Of a DNA stretch of 12,158 nt, positions 1-7,030 are shown piece after piece. The translations under genes were made by a program, and so were the position numbers. This stretch comes from Chloroflexota bacterium (lineage in GTDB: Bacteria; Chloroflexota; Dehalococcoidia; Tepidiformales; Tepidiformaceae): positions 1-12,158 of the forward strand of contig JAKALX010000072.1 of assembly GCA_021823905.1 (NCBI GenBank). The letters are read 5' to 3'. The notes beneath the pieces are model-generated. The model did not search any database. It worked only from the letters and a program-made list of their open reading frames with translations, and was not told where the DNA came from. Positions within the stretch are counted from its first letter, which is position 1. Each line of letters begins with the position of its first letter.

Positions 1-3000
1 GTCACAGAACGCACGATTCAACTCGAAATTGTTCCAGACGAGGCGCAGGTAGTCGTTCGCATCGTCCATGATCACGTCGCCACCCGACCAGCCGTAGTAG
101 CTGGCGCCAGGTCCGCCGGCGAAGGTCGCGCTCTGGCCGGGCGGGAGCAGACCGGTGAGGCCAAGATGCTGTTCCGGCTGGCTGAGATCCCTAGGGCGGC
201 TGCGCAGAGCGAATCCGTCGAGCGACACGGTGTTGGTTCCCTTGTTCGTGACCGTGAACAGCTCTTGACCAGCGCCACCGGAGGCGCAGATCAGCCCGGT
301 GATGCGGACGTTTCCGGGGATGGGCGCTGGCTGTGCGGGGAAGGTAACGATCACGTTCACCGGGTTCAGAAGACTGTCGGAAACCTTGACCCATGCCTGG
401 CACTCGTCGTCGGCGACGGTCGCCTTCGCGATGCCGGTGTTCAGTTTGTTCCCCTGGTCATCGACGGTGTCGAAGGTGGTTGCGATCGCCATCCGCCGGT
501 CAGAACTGATCTCCGTCGGCTGGCCCTGCGCTTCGAGAATGGCCCCCTCGCCAGAGTCGATCTGGAATTGCACGCGAACACCGAGCACGTTGTTCCAGGA
601 TCGTGCGTCGCAATAGCCATCGCGATCGACCAGGTGCGCTACGACGTACTTTTGGTAGGGGACGTCGGTGTTGACAACGGTAACCTGCTTCAGACCGCCC
701 CACGTCCACTCGGTCTGTGCGACATTTGATCCCACCTCGGGCATTTTGCCCGGGTTCTCGATGTAGTCTGCGACCGCGGAGTAGCGAGTGTGACCAACAA
801 CGTCGCCGGGCTTGCAGTGGGGACTGCCGGTCACGACGTTCGTGGCGCAGCCTTCGAAGCTGAGGTTGTAGTCGCCAAACGTGTGAATCGTGGCCGCCGC
901 TCCCTGCGCGGTGAGTGTAATGGTGCGAGGTTTCGGAATGACGCCCTGGCCGTCCGGAACGATGGTGAACTGCGGAGTCGCCTGGCTCGAATCCGACGGA
1001 AGCAGCCAGCCGACCGCACCGTTCTTTACGCCCGCGGCGAAGCTGTTGACGACGGCCTCGTCTTGCATCAGGAACGTGATGTGAAGAGGTGGCAGATCAG
1101 GTCCCGGCCAGTTCGAGCGGAAGTCGGAGAGGCCCTGAAGGCTCGCCCAGTCGTCGGGGACAACCCAACGGTCGGCGGGAAGGCGCCGGCCGTCAGGTTT
1201 GGTCTCGGCTGCTCGACCGGAAGGGTTTGAGCCAACAAACCACCCCCGCGCGGTGGCGGTGAGGTCGCCAGGCGATGAGACGTTCGACGTGGTCGTCGCG
1301 GTGAGCGTCACGTCTTCAATGGCAAGGAAGAAGATCGGGAAGTCGAGTTTGGAGTAAGGGTTGCCGTCGATCATCGCCTGGATGTCGACCTCGCCCGGAT
1401 CAGCGCTCGTGTAGAGCACGGTGATGGAACAACTGCTGTCGAGATCGCCCGATGCCGAGCTCGAGGTTGCGGTGACGCCCGAAGACGCAATAAAGGAACC
1501 GCGCTGCCTCGCCGCCCGCGTAAGGGTCACGTGGATGGCCGGCCCACTGGACGGGCAGCCGCTGAAGCCGTAGGTGATTGGCACTACCTGGCCCGCCCAC
1601 GCGACGCGCGGTGTCTTCGCGACGCGCGCGTAGCTGAAGACGAAATCGACGTATTCGGTCGGTTCGGCGATGGTCGATTGGCCGGGGTAGAAAACGTCGA
1701 TCTTGACGCGCAGGCCCATCCCGGGGCTGCAAGAGTCGCCAGCGATAGAGACACTCAGATCATCAACAGCCGACGTCACATCGCCCCCGAACGAGAACCT
1801 GCCGCCAATGCTGACGCCCCAGATGTCTCGCAGGTTCGGCTTGAACGTGAAGATTGTTTGGGGGGGAGGGCTCGGGTTGTTGACCTCGTAGATGGCCCCG
1901 GGCGGATTCGGCACTCCCAGGCTGCTTGCGAACCCGTTCCTGAACTCGCCGCTGCGAGTGTCCTGCGCGATGACATTCGACGGCAGCGTGAAGTGCCCAC
2001 AGACCCCGGTGGGGTCCTCGATCGTGGCATGGAGGACGGCTCCCTGGAGGTACCCGCTCACCGTTCGGCCGCCGCTGCGATGCGAGCCAAGGACCCACTC
2101 CGTCAGGGACATGTCCGCGGTGAAGGGCCCGCCGGAGGTCGCCGGGTTAATCGGCACGCCGAACCGGAGCGGCGCGTCGATGACGGTGTAGGTGATCGTG
2201 CCGTCGGCGGGCTCGCCGCCCGACGTCAACGCAGTGCTGTCGATGCGGTTCCACTGGACAACGAGGGGACCCGTCTGGACCGTTATCGTGCCGGGCTGAG
2301 TGACGGACACCCATTGTGCATGGCCGCCCGAGAAGTTGGCCGTCACAGTCTGCTCTCCGGGCGTCGACGAGCTGTAGCTGAAGCAGAGCGTGCCGGCCGG
2401 CACGCCTGCGGCAAGGGTACCCGGGCCGCCGCGGAAGACGTTTACCACGGAGGCGGTCGGCTGGTCCTGGCCGGAGACCGGGGAAATCATCACGTCGGAT
2501 GGCAGCATGGTATCGGTTAGAGCCGTACCGAGGATGCAGGCGACCTCCGGGGCGCCGACGACGAGCTGCGGCGACACTTCCTGGGTAAGTACGTCGCCGC
2601 CCGCGCCGATGTGCGCCAGCGCGAAGCCGCCGGGAATGTGCAGGGGGGCCGAGAGCGTTACCGTGTGCGACTGGTCGTCGCCGTCCGGAAGAAACTTGGG
2701 GAGCAGGCGGTTGTAGACAGCATCGAACGAGAACGTCACGTTGGTGTCGATGGTCGCTCCGCCGGAGGAGAGGGTCGCGCACCACTGGGTGGAGTCTGTC
2801 GGATCAAGCTGGACCGATTGGACGGTGACTCCCCCGCTCGACGGCACCCAGTCTCCGACCGCGACCTGGTCCAGAGGGTCCGGGACGACGGTGTTGGGAT
2901 TTGAGGCGTGCCCTGTGAGGAATGACGGATCCCAACCAACGGTGCAAACGTTCGCGAAGCTGCCAATCGCGGTCGCGCGCAGGGTGACCGTCACCACCGG

Positions 3001-3615
3001 GATGAAGTCATTGGGGTCGGTGGAATCGGCCAGTTCGTTCAGGGTGATCGTGTGGGCGCCGCTCGCGTCTTTGTACGTCCAGGAGACCTGGAGCGTCTTG
3101 TAGCCTACGGGCGCCTGGGCAACGACGCAGAACTTGTCGCCGTTGGCCGTGGGCGTGCCGGGATAGCCCAGCGGCGCATCGACGCTCGTCAGCCACGGCG
3201 TCGTCGGATCGGCGCGCAGAGTGCCGGGAAGCGGCACGGCGACCGTCGCGGGGCTGCTCGAGCTGATGGGGTCGGTCCCGAGCAACGAGAATCCGAGGTT
3301 CGCGGCCGGGATTGTCGACGTGTCGGCCACGAGGTTCTGCGTGTGGAGGGTGACGCAATAGCCGTTCGTGCCGAGCGTGAGGCTCGCGCTGGCTGGAAGA
3401 GGATGCGAAAGGTCGTTCGCGTAGAGGCGCGGAGGGTTGACCGTGTCGGCGGCGTTCGAGGGGTTAACCGGCGAGAGCGCGTCCCAGCTCGCATTGGCGT
3501 CGCCGTTCTGGGCGCGCGCCGGCGTGACCACCGCAAGGCGCCCGCTCTCACCGAGCAGGACCACCAGAAGGACGAAGACGGCGGAAAGAACAATCCGCCG
3601 GCGGCGGTAGGCCAT
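1..3615 (-). CDS. Very large secreted surface protein with C-terminal lamin-tail domain (3' end missing)
   Basis: One uninterrupted frame runs from the ATG at 3615 to the window edge: 1205 codons with no stop, checked triplet by triplet. The C-terminus lies outside the window. Residues 1-35 are a signal peptide: MAYRRRR, a hydrophobic core IVLSAVFVLLVVLL, and probable cleavage after TPARA. The rest is rich in Thr, Ser, Val, Gly and Pro with scattered Cys, typical of strings of extracellular beta-sandwich modules. From about residue 1098 the pattern matches a lamin-tail domain (LTD): an N-terminal strand (RITGLIC), then ELFTVTNKGTNTVSLDGFAL, a GLLPPGQSATF loop and a DYLRLVWNN strand. In bacteria LTDs occur on secreted proteins. 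The ATG is preceded by GGGGGA about 4-5 nt upstream, and the next upstream in-frame stop is at 3724-3726. The substrate or partner is unknown. An adhesin, S-layer-like or matrix role is only inference. Confidence 0.88.
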   Translation of the reverse strand, partial: MAYRRRRIVLSAVFVLLVVLLGESGRLAVVTPARAQNGDANASWDALSPVNPSNAADTVNPPRLYANDLSHPLPASASLTLGTNGYCVTLHTQNLVADTSTIPAANLGFSLLGTDPISSSSPATVAVPLPGTLRADPTTPWLTSVDAPLGYPGTPTANGDKFCVVAQAPVGYKTLQVSWTYKDASGAHTITLNELADSTDPNDFIPVVTVTLRATAIGSFANVCTVGWDPSFLTGHASNPNTVVPDPLDQVAVGDWVPSSGGVTVQSVQLDPTDSTQWCATLSSGGATIDTNVTFSFDAVYNRLLPKFLPDGDDQSHTVTLSAPLHIPGGFALAHIGAGGDVLTQEVSPQLVVGAPEVACILGTALTDTMLPSDVMISPVSGQDQPTASVVNVFRGGPGTLAAGVPAGTLCFSYSSSTPGEQTVTANFSGGHAQWVSVTQPGTITVQTGPLVVQWNRIDSTALTSGGEPADGTITYTVIDAPLRFGVPINPATSGGPFTADMSLTEWVLGSHRSGGRTVSGYLQGAVLHATIEDPTGVCGHFTLPSNVIAQDTRSGEFRNGFASSLGVPNPPGAIYEVNNPSPPPQTIFTFKPNLRDIWGVSIGGRFSFGGDVTSAVDDLSVSIAGDSCSPGMGLRVKIDVFYPGQSTIAEPTEYVDFVFSYARVAKTPRVAWAGQVVPITYGFSGCPSSGPAIHVTLTRAARQRGSFIASSGVTATSSSASGDLDSSCSITVLYTSADPGEVDIQAMIDGNPYSKLDFPIFFLAIEDVTLTATTTSNVSSPGDLTATARGWFVGSNPSGRAAETKPDGRRLPADRWVVPDDWASLQGLSDFRSNWPGPDLPPLHITFLMQDEAVVNSFAAGVKNGAVGWLLPSDSSQATPQFTIVPDGQGVIPKPRTITLTAQGAAATIHTFGDYNLSFEGCATNVVTGSPHCKPGDVVGHTRYSAVADYIENPGKMPEVGSNVAQTEWTWGGLKQVTVVNTDVPYQKYVVAHLVDRDGYCDARSWNNVLGVRVQFQIDSGEGAILEAQGQPTEISSDRRMAIATTFDTVDDQGNKLNTGIAKATVADDECQAWVKVSDSLLNPVNVIVTFPAQPAPIPGNVRITGLICASGGAGQELFTVTNKGTNTVSLDGFALRSRPRDLSQPEQHLGLTGLLPPGQSATFAGGPGASYYGWSGGDVIMDDANDYLRLVWNNFELNRAFCD

Positions 3616-3729
3616 GAAGTCCCCCAAGGACTCTAATTGGACGTACCCCGCCGGACGTCGCTGTCCGGAACACGCGCTACCCACTCGCGCGGGCAGCACG
3701 GCGTCTCGACCCGCCGGGCAACCCTAACC
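3616..3729 (-). promoter_or_regulatory. Structured 5' leader of the large surface-protein gene, four hairpins
   Basis: Between the predicted transcription start and the ATG the minus strand can form four hairpins. H1 is CGGCG/CGCCG at 3699-3716. H2 is CTGCCCGC-GCGA-GTGGGTAG at 3677-3696: eight pairs, two of them G.U, closed by a GNRA-type tetraloop. H3 is CCGGAC-AGCGAC-GTCCGG at 3651-3668. H4 is AGTCC-TTGGG-GGACT at 3618-3632. H4 contains most of the GGGGGA ribosome binding site, so it could mask initiation. The series suggests a regulated leader, possibly a riboswitch-like element. I cannot match it to a named class, and hairpins are common by chance in GC-rich DNA. Confidence 0.4.
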
Positions 3730-3735
3730 GAGCCA

Positions 3736-3765
3736 GTTATGCGGGATTAATGGGCCTACCGTCAA
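3736..3765 (-). promoter_or_regulatory. Probable sigma-70-type promoter of the large surface-protein gene
   Basis: On the minus strand TTGACG (3765-3760) is separated by 18 bp from CATAAC (3741-3736). These match the -35 and -10 consensus at 5/6 and 4/6. Transcription would start near 3729, giving a leader of about 114 nt before the ATG at 3615. Confidence 0.45.
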
Positions 3766-3807
3766 GGGTTTCCCCTGTAAAATGTACACTCTGATGATCA
3801 AAGCATG

Positions 3808-3843
3808 AATCAGGGGCGTGCCGGCCAGAGCACGCCCCTGATT
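3808..3843 (-). terminator. Perfect 14-bp inverted repeat, probable terminator of the anchored-protein gene
   Basis: The arms AATCAGGGGCGTGC (3808-3821) and GCACGCCCCTGATT (3830-3843) pair perfectly around an 8-nt loop. The repeat lies 28 bp past the stop of the minus-strand gene 4827-3871 and upstream of the next promoter, which is where a terminator is expected. The sequence after the stem (CATGCTTTGATCATC) has no clean T-tract, so it may be a weak or Rho-assisted terminator, or a 3'-end-stabilising hairpin. Confidence 0.55.
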
Positions 3844-3870
3844 GCCCCCTGACCAAGGTAGGAGCGGCGG

Positions 3871-4827
3871 CTAACGTCTTCGAGCGCGGGAGAGCGTTGC
3901 GGCGGCGTAGGCCGCGGGCATCGCGAGCAGCAGGGTGGCCACGAGTAGAATGAGCGGAGCGAGTTTGTTCGCGTGGGGGGTGGCTGCGGCCCCGGCGCCG
4001 GTGTCTGGCGGCAGCGGGGTGTTGTCCGCGCCCGGGCCGCTGGAACGCGCACCACGGACTTCGTTGATCGGCGTTTCCGGGAGCGCTGGCCCGACGGTGT
4101 CGATTGGCGCCTGGAACGATAGCTTCGGCGCGCCGGGGCAGAGTGTGAGAGCGAACCGAACGGCAGCGGTGGCCGAGTTCAGATCGACGGCCACGGCGCC
4201 GGTGGCCGGCTCGGTGAGCGCGTAGAACGCGCCGCCCGTGCACGAGAGCTTCGTGTCGTTGCCGAGGATCTGGCGAACGGTGTAGGCGCCATAGGGCAGG
4301 GCGGCGCTTGAACCGGTCGCGCTGAGGGCGTCGCCGCTCGTTCCCAGCTGGATGGTGTCGGCGACCGCGCCCGAGGCGTTGACGACTTCGAACCGCCAGG
4401 TGCGAGCGGCCGCGTTGGCGTCGGCGGCGAGGGAGACGGTGACCTCGACCGTGCCGAGCTGGACGAAGCGAGCCTCGCCGGTCGCGAGAACGGCGCCGCC
4501 GAAGCTGGCGCTGACGCGAACGTTGCCGGGCGTGGCGCGCGAGACGTGGACTGCGCCTGCGGCGGCCGTGCTGCTCAGGCGGCTGAGGGGATCGACGCCG
4601 ACAAGATCACCACCCATGACGTCGAACTGCAGACCCGGGAGGAGCGCGGTCTCGCCCTCGAGATGTACGCCCAGGACGGCCTCGCCGCCCGCGGGAAACT
4701 GGGAGGCGGCAGGGACGAGAGTCACGCTGAAGGCGGGTGCGGCGCTCGCGGCCGGCGCGCTCAGGAGGGCGACGGCGAAGGCAAGGACCGAGAGAACGGC
4801 GATAGTGAAGCGCTGGAAGGTGGTCAT
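3871..4827 (-). CDS. Exported, C-terminally anchored protein with cohesin-like beta-sandwich and LPPDTG motif
   Basis: 318 residues. The chosen start is the ATG at 4827, which has AGAGG eight nt upstream and begins a clear signal peptide (TTFQRFTIAVLSVLAFAVALL, then SAPAASAA). The frame stays open further upstream to 5010, but that stretch is low-complexity, has no export signal and overlaps the riboswitch-like leader. Residues about 33-160 have the rhythm of a cohesin-like or carbohydrate-binding beta-sandwich (AVLGVHLEG, LPGLQFDVMGG, LGTVEVTVSL). A Cys-containing small domain follows, then a Pro-rich linker with LPPDTG (residues 272-277), a hydrophobic helix (LAPLILLVATLLLAMPAAYAAA) and the basic tail SRARRR. 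This is the tripartite layout of a sortase signal, with PPDTG in place of canonical LPxTG. No sortase gene is in the window. If not sorted, it would be a type I membrane protein facing outward. Confidence 0.85.
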   Translation of the reverse strand: MTTFQRFTIAVLSVLAFAVALLSAPAASAAPAFSVTLVPAASQFPAGGEAVLGVHLEGETALLPGLQFDVMGGDLVGVDPLSRLSSTAAAGAVHVSRATPGNVRVSASFGGAVLATGEARFVQLGTVEVTVSLAADANAAARTWRFEVVNASGAVADTIQLGTSGDALSATGSSAALPYGAYTVRQILGNDTKLSCTGGAFYALTEPATGAVAVDLNSATAAVRFALTLCPGAPKLSFQAPIDTVGPALPETPINEVRGARSSGPGADNTPLPPDTGAGAAATPHANKLAPLILLVATLLLAMPAAYAAATLSRARRR

Positions 4828-4863
4828 GTCGTCTGCCTCTGCGGCGGTCTGCCACTTCCTCTT

Positions 4864-4930
4864 CCGGTTGCCCGGCGATCCCGGTGGGACCCGTGGCTTT
4901 GCGTGAGCGCGGTTGCCCGCGTCGTGCCCG
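4864..4930 (-). promoter_or_regulatory. c-di-GMP-I (GEMM-I)-like riboswitch in the leader of the anchored surface-protein gene
   Basis: On the minus strand ACGCAAAGCCACGGG (4904-4890) matches the most conserved stretch of the GEMM-I consensus as I know it. Just upstream is a five-pair stem capped by a GCAA tetraloop (4921-4908), the position where GEMM-I has its GNRA-capped helix. A GGC at 4928-4926 could pair with the GCC of the core. Downstream, GTCCC-ACC-GGGAT (4890-4878) makes a compact P3, followed by GCCGGG (4876-4871), the expected 3' motif. Deviations: the usual CAAAC after GGC reads CACGA, and I cannot draw a convincing P1. The ribosome binding site (4840-4836) begins about 24 nt past the element. 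c-di-GMP riboswitches commonly control surface proteins, which fits the gene below. It may be a divergent or degenerate member. Confidence 0.6.
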
Positions 4931-5000
4931 TGCGAACGAGGGGGTGCCGGCCACTCTTTCGTACCAGGCTGTCCACGCAGGTGACCAATCCAGTGAACGC

Positions 5001-5026
5001 AGGGTAACAATAGCGTGGCATGTCAA
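5001..5026 (-). promoter_or_regulatory. Possible promoter of the anchored surface-protein gene
   Basis: A perfect -35 hexamer TTGACA lies at 5026-5021 on the minus strand. The best nearby -10 is TACCCT (5006-5001), only 14 bp away, which is short. Its position just upstream of the riboswitch-like leader supports it, but the spacing keeps confidence low. Confidence 0.3.
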
Positions 5027-5055
5027 CCGCTGGCCATATGAGCGGAGTTAGAAGT

Positions 5056-5093
5056 GGGGGGAGGGAGGAGGGAGGAGCGAGGAGGGAGACGGG
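5056..5093 (+). repeat. Purine-rich GGAG tract with G-quadruplex potential
   Basis: The plus strand has five G-runs of three or more (six G at 5056-5061, then four GGG runs), separated by A, AGGA, an 11-nt spacer and AGAC, within a repetitive GGGAGGA pattern. It lies between the marR stop codon and the putative promoter of the surface-protein gene. On the minus strand it is a C-rich pyrimidine tract. No gene uses it. Confidence 0.55.
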
Positions 5094-5123
5094 AGGAGCG
5101 CACGCTGAGGTTCATTCCGGTCG

Positions 5124-5588
5124 TCAGACCTGGCCGATCGTGTCACTGAGCTCGGTAAGCGCGCGCTTTAACGCCGCGTAGCGTGCCGGCCCGAGCAGGG
5201 CCGCCCATTCGCCCTCGAGACGCTCGAGAGACGCACGAGCGGCCCGCTCGACGGCGTCGCCACGAGCGGTGAGGCGCACGAGGCTCGCCCGGCCGTCGCG
5301 CGGGTCCGGCACGCGTTCCACATAGCCGGCGCCGGCCAGGTAATCGACAAGGTAGCCCATGGATTGCTTGGTGATCTGCGCCCGTTCGGCGAGCTCCGTC
5401 TGGCGGGCGCCTCCGGGATCGATGAGCTGGAAGACGACGAAATGCGCGGGCCGCAGGTCGCCGAAGCCGGCCCTCACCAGGTCCTCATGAATGCGCCGAA
5501 CAGTCTCCTGAAAAGGGATGCGGAGGAGGGCGCCGATCATTCTCGGGGGACGGCCAACCGGCGCGGGAGGGAGGGGCTTGACAGTCAT
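5124..5588 (-). CDS. MarR-family transcriptional regulator
   Basis: 154 residues, usual MarR length. It is a dimeric winged-helix repressor by family, normally released from its operator by small phenolic or oxidising ligands. The helix-turn-helix covers about residues 61-86 (RQTELAERAQITKQSMGYLV). The wing is at 91-107 with the family hallmark DPRDGR (95-100). Flanking N- and C-terminal helices would form the dimer interface. The ATG at 5588 is preceded by a weak AAGAG. It diverges from the cupin gene, with a perfect palindrome in the shared 87-bp spacer, so it probably represses itself and the cupin-monooxygenase pair. The ligand cannot be read from sequence. Confidence 0.93.
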   Translation of the reverse strand: MTVKPLPPAPVGRPPRMIGALLRIPFQETVRRIHEDLVRAGFGDLRPAHFVVFQLIDPGGARQTELAERAQITKQSMGYLVDYLAGAGYVERVPDPRDGRASLVRLTARGDAVERAARASLERLEGEWAALLGPARYAALKRALTELSDTIGQV

Positions 5589-5633
5589 AGTCAGATGCTC
5601 TTACTTTCTTTATTAGTCAGGCAATCTGACTAT
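5587..5633. promoter_or_regulatory. MarR operator: perfect inverted repeat plus a third half-site
   Basis: TAGTCAG-GCAAT-CTGACTA (5614-5632) is a perfect inverted repeat with 7-bp arms and 5-bp spacer, the size and symmetry of MarR operators. A further ATAGTCAG at 5587-5594 overlaps the marR start codon. It forms a second perfect 8-bp inverted pair with CTGACTAT at 5626-5633. TATATC just right of the palindrome (5631-5636) could be the -10 of the cupin promoter, and the complementary TATAGT could serve leftward, so bound repressor would block both directions. Confidence 0.75.
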
Positions 5634-5675
5634 ATCTGCCCGAACCGCTGAATACGAATGGGAGGAGCCCGCGAT

Positions 5676-6158
5676 ATGACTTCAGCCGCTACCGATCAAC
5701 GGCCGTTGCCGGCCGGCGCCGGCGAGTTTTGGTTCCTTGGCACGAAGATGACCATGCGCGCCTCGGGCGCCAGTACCGGCGGCGCGCTCGGCTTGATCGA
5801 GCAGGTGGCGCCCGCGGGATTCGCCGCGCCGCCTCACGTCCACCACGGAGAGGACGAGGGGTTCTACGTCGTCGCCGGGTCGCTCACCTTCCATTGTGGC
5901 GCGTCGGTCATCGCTGCCGGTCCGGGAGCGTTCGTGTGGTTGCCCCGCGACCAGCCACACTGGTTCGAAGTGGACGCCGCGGGCCCTGCGACACTCCTCC
6001 AGCTGAACACGCCCGCCGGCCTGGAGCGGTTCTTCGCGGAGATGGGTACACCTGTCCAGGACTCGGCCATCGCTCCCGCCGGTGAGCCGGACATCGGACG
6101 CCTGGTGTCACTCGCTGCGAGCTACCAGGTCGAGTTGCTCCCGCCCACGGCCCACTGA
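5676..6158 (+). CDS. Single-domain cupin protein (quercetinase/mannose-6-phosphate isomerase-like fold)
   Basis: 160 residues. The start is set by the ribosome binding site GGGAGGAG (5660-5667), eight nt before the ATG at 5676. An ATG at 5658 in the same frame would place this signal inside the coding region. Cupin motif 1 fits exactly: H54-V-H56, E61 and G68 (HVHHGEDEGFYVVAG). Motif 2 is G84-x5-P90 with H95 (GAFVWLPRDQPHW), D92 replacing the usual Gly. H54, H56, E61 and H95 are the likely metal ligands. Family members are dioxygenases, isomerases or binding proteins, so the reaction is not assigned. It forms an operon with the next gene (15-bp gap) behind the MarR operator, suggesting inducible response to an aromatic or quinone-like compound. 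Confidence 0.88.
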   Translation: MTSAATDQRPLPAGAGEFWFLGTKMTMRASGASTGGALGLIEQVAPAGFAAPPHVHHGEDEGFYVVAGSLTFHCGASVIAAGPGAFVWLPRDQPHWFEVDAAGPATLLQLNTPAGLERFFAEMGTPVQDSAIAPAGEPDIGRLVSLAASYQVELLPPTAH

Positions 6159-6173
6159 GCGAGGGGATTGCAC

Positions 6174-6503
6174 ATGATCGCGCGTCTCGGGGTCTTTGAC
6201 CGAATGCCCGGCGACATCCACGCCGGATACCGGCGCAACCTGCTCGAACGCTTCAAGCCGGCACTGGAAGTTCAGGAGGGGTTCATCGCTGGCTACTGGC
6301 TCGAGGCGCCGGATGGCAGGGAACTTTCCTTCACCATCTGGGAGAGCGATGAGGCGCTCACGAGCGGCGCGCTGCGCGCGAACGCGGCGCCACTCCTCCC
6401 CGGTCAAGACGGCTCGAAGATCCCGTCGCCTGCCGTCGTCGAGACCTACACGGTCGTGGCCCGGGCGCCAGGAACGCGAGCGATCGCTGACGCGTCCCCA
6501 TGA
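6174..6503 (+). CDS. Antibiotic biosynthesis monooxygenase (ABM)-like small protein
   Basis: 109 residues, the size of a single dimeric alpha/beta-barrel (ferredoxin-like) domain. The start is the ATG at 6174 with GAGGGG seven nt upstream; a TTG two codons earlier is less well placed. The pattern MIARLGVFDRMPG, a helix (YRRNLLERFKPALEVQEGF), GYWLEAPDGRELSFTIWES and a closing VVETYTVVAR strand fits ABM-type or stress-responsive barrel proteins. These oxidise quinones or bind small hydrophobic ligands without cofactor. It lies 15 bp after the cupin gene, almost certainly co-transcribed. No catalytic residue can be assigned with confidence. Confidence 0.7.
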   Translation: MIARLGVFDRMPGDIHAGYRRNLLERFKPALEVQEGFIAGYWLEAPDGRELSFTIWESDEALTSGALRANAAPLLPGQDGSKIPSPAVVETYTVVARAPGTRAIADASP

Positions 6504-6532
6504 GGTAAGCGTGGGGACCAGGACACCGCGCG

Positions 6533-7030
6533 TCATGGAGCCATGCGGGTGTGCGGCATGAAGCCGGGAATCCCAACATCGCCGCCAGCAAGTGCGGCGA
6601 GAGTGCCCAGGTCGGCAGCATGACTGTAAAGGTGGGCGATGGCTCGCGCGATCAATTGGCCAACCGTCCATCCCGAGAACCTCGAGGTTTCGAGCATCTT
6701 CCCAGGGCTTCTCAGATCGGCATCGGCCAGCGCGTTGAGGATCCCGGTCGCCTGTTCAAACACCCTGCGCAGCGCATCGGTTCCTTCGGCGAAGCTGGGC
6801 CACTGCGTCCGGTCGTGCTGCCAAGCGTCGAACCAGGGATCCCGATCAAAGCCTCCGACGTAGGCGCCGATCCACAACTGATGAGGCGCGGCAGCGTGCG
6901 TGACTATCCACGAGCCCGGGTTCAGGCCCGCCGGTGCGCGCTCATGGAACTCCGGCGGCACCGCCTCGGCGGCGTCGAGGAACGACTCCTGGGCGTCAAG
7001 TGCGAACCGAGCCAGCAGTGGCGGTGCCAA
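6533..7030 (-). CDS. DinB-like metal-dependent hydrolase/transferase-fold protein
   Basis: 165 residues from a TTG start at 7030. GGAGG (7043-7039) sits eight nt upstream, and the DinB four-helix domain begins at once (APPLLARFALDAQESFLDAAEAV). The frame is open to an ATG at 7132, but the extra 34 residues are Ser/Pro-rich and look non-coding. The three expected metal-binding histidines are visible: H45 in SWIVTHAAAPHQLW, and H133 and H137 in IAHLYSHAADL. DinB/YfiT-like enzymes use such a triad for thiol-dependent transfer or hydrolysis; the substrate is unknown. It is convergent with the ABM-like gene (29 bp between stops), and I see no clear terminator in that gap. Confidence 0.75.
   Translation of the reverse strand: MAPPLLARFALDAQESFLDAAEAVPPEFHERAPAGLNPGSWIVTHAAAPHQLWIGAYVGGFDRDPWFDAWQHDRTQWPSFAEGTDALRRVFEQATGILNALADADLRSPGKMLETSRFSGWTVGQLIARAIAHLYSHAADLGTLAALAGGDVGIPGFMPHTRMAP

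Noticed and set aside
166..3636. Long plus-strand open frames (for example 166-729, 790-1230, 1531-2520, 3052-3636)
   Set aside because: All lie exactly opposite the codons of the minus-strand secreted-protein gene. They are Arg/Gly/Val-rich mirror frames of high-GC coding DNA, with no domains or ribosome binding sites.
4935..4975. GGTACGAAAGAGTGG in the upstream leader as a second, tandem GEMM aptamer
   Set aside because: It resembles a GAAA-capped helix, but the required GCAAAGCC core does not follow it.
4828..5010. N-terminal extension of the anchored surface protein to the ATG at 5010
   Set aside because: It would bury the signal peptide 61 residues inside the protein and overlap the riboswitch-like leader. 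The ATG at 4827 has a good ribosome binding site.
5658..5675. Earlier ATG of the cupin gene
   Set aside because: The strong GGAGGAG would lie inside the coding region. It is correctly spaced for the ATG at 5676.
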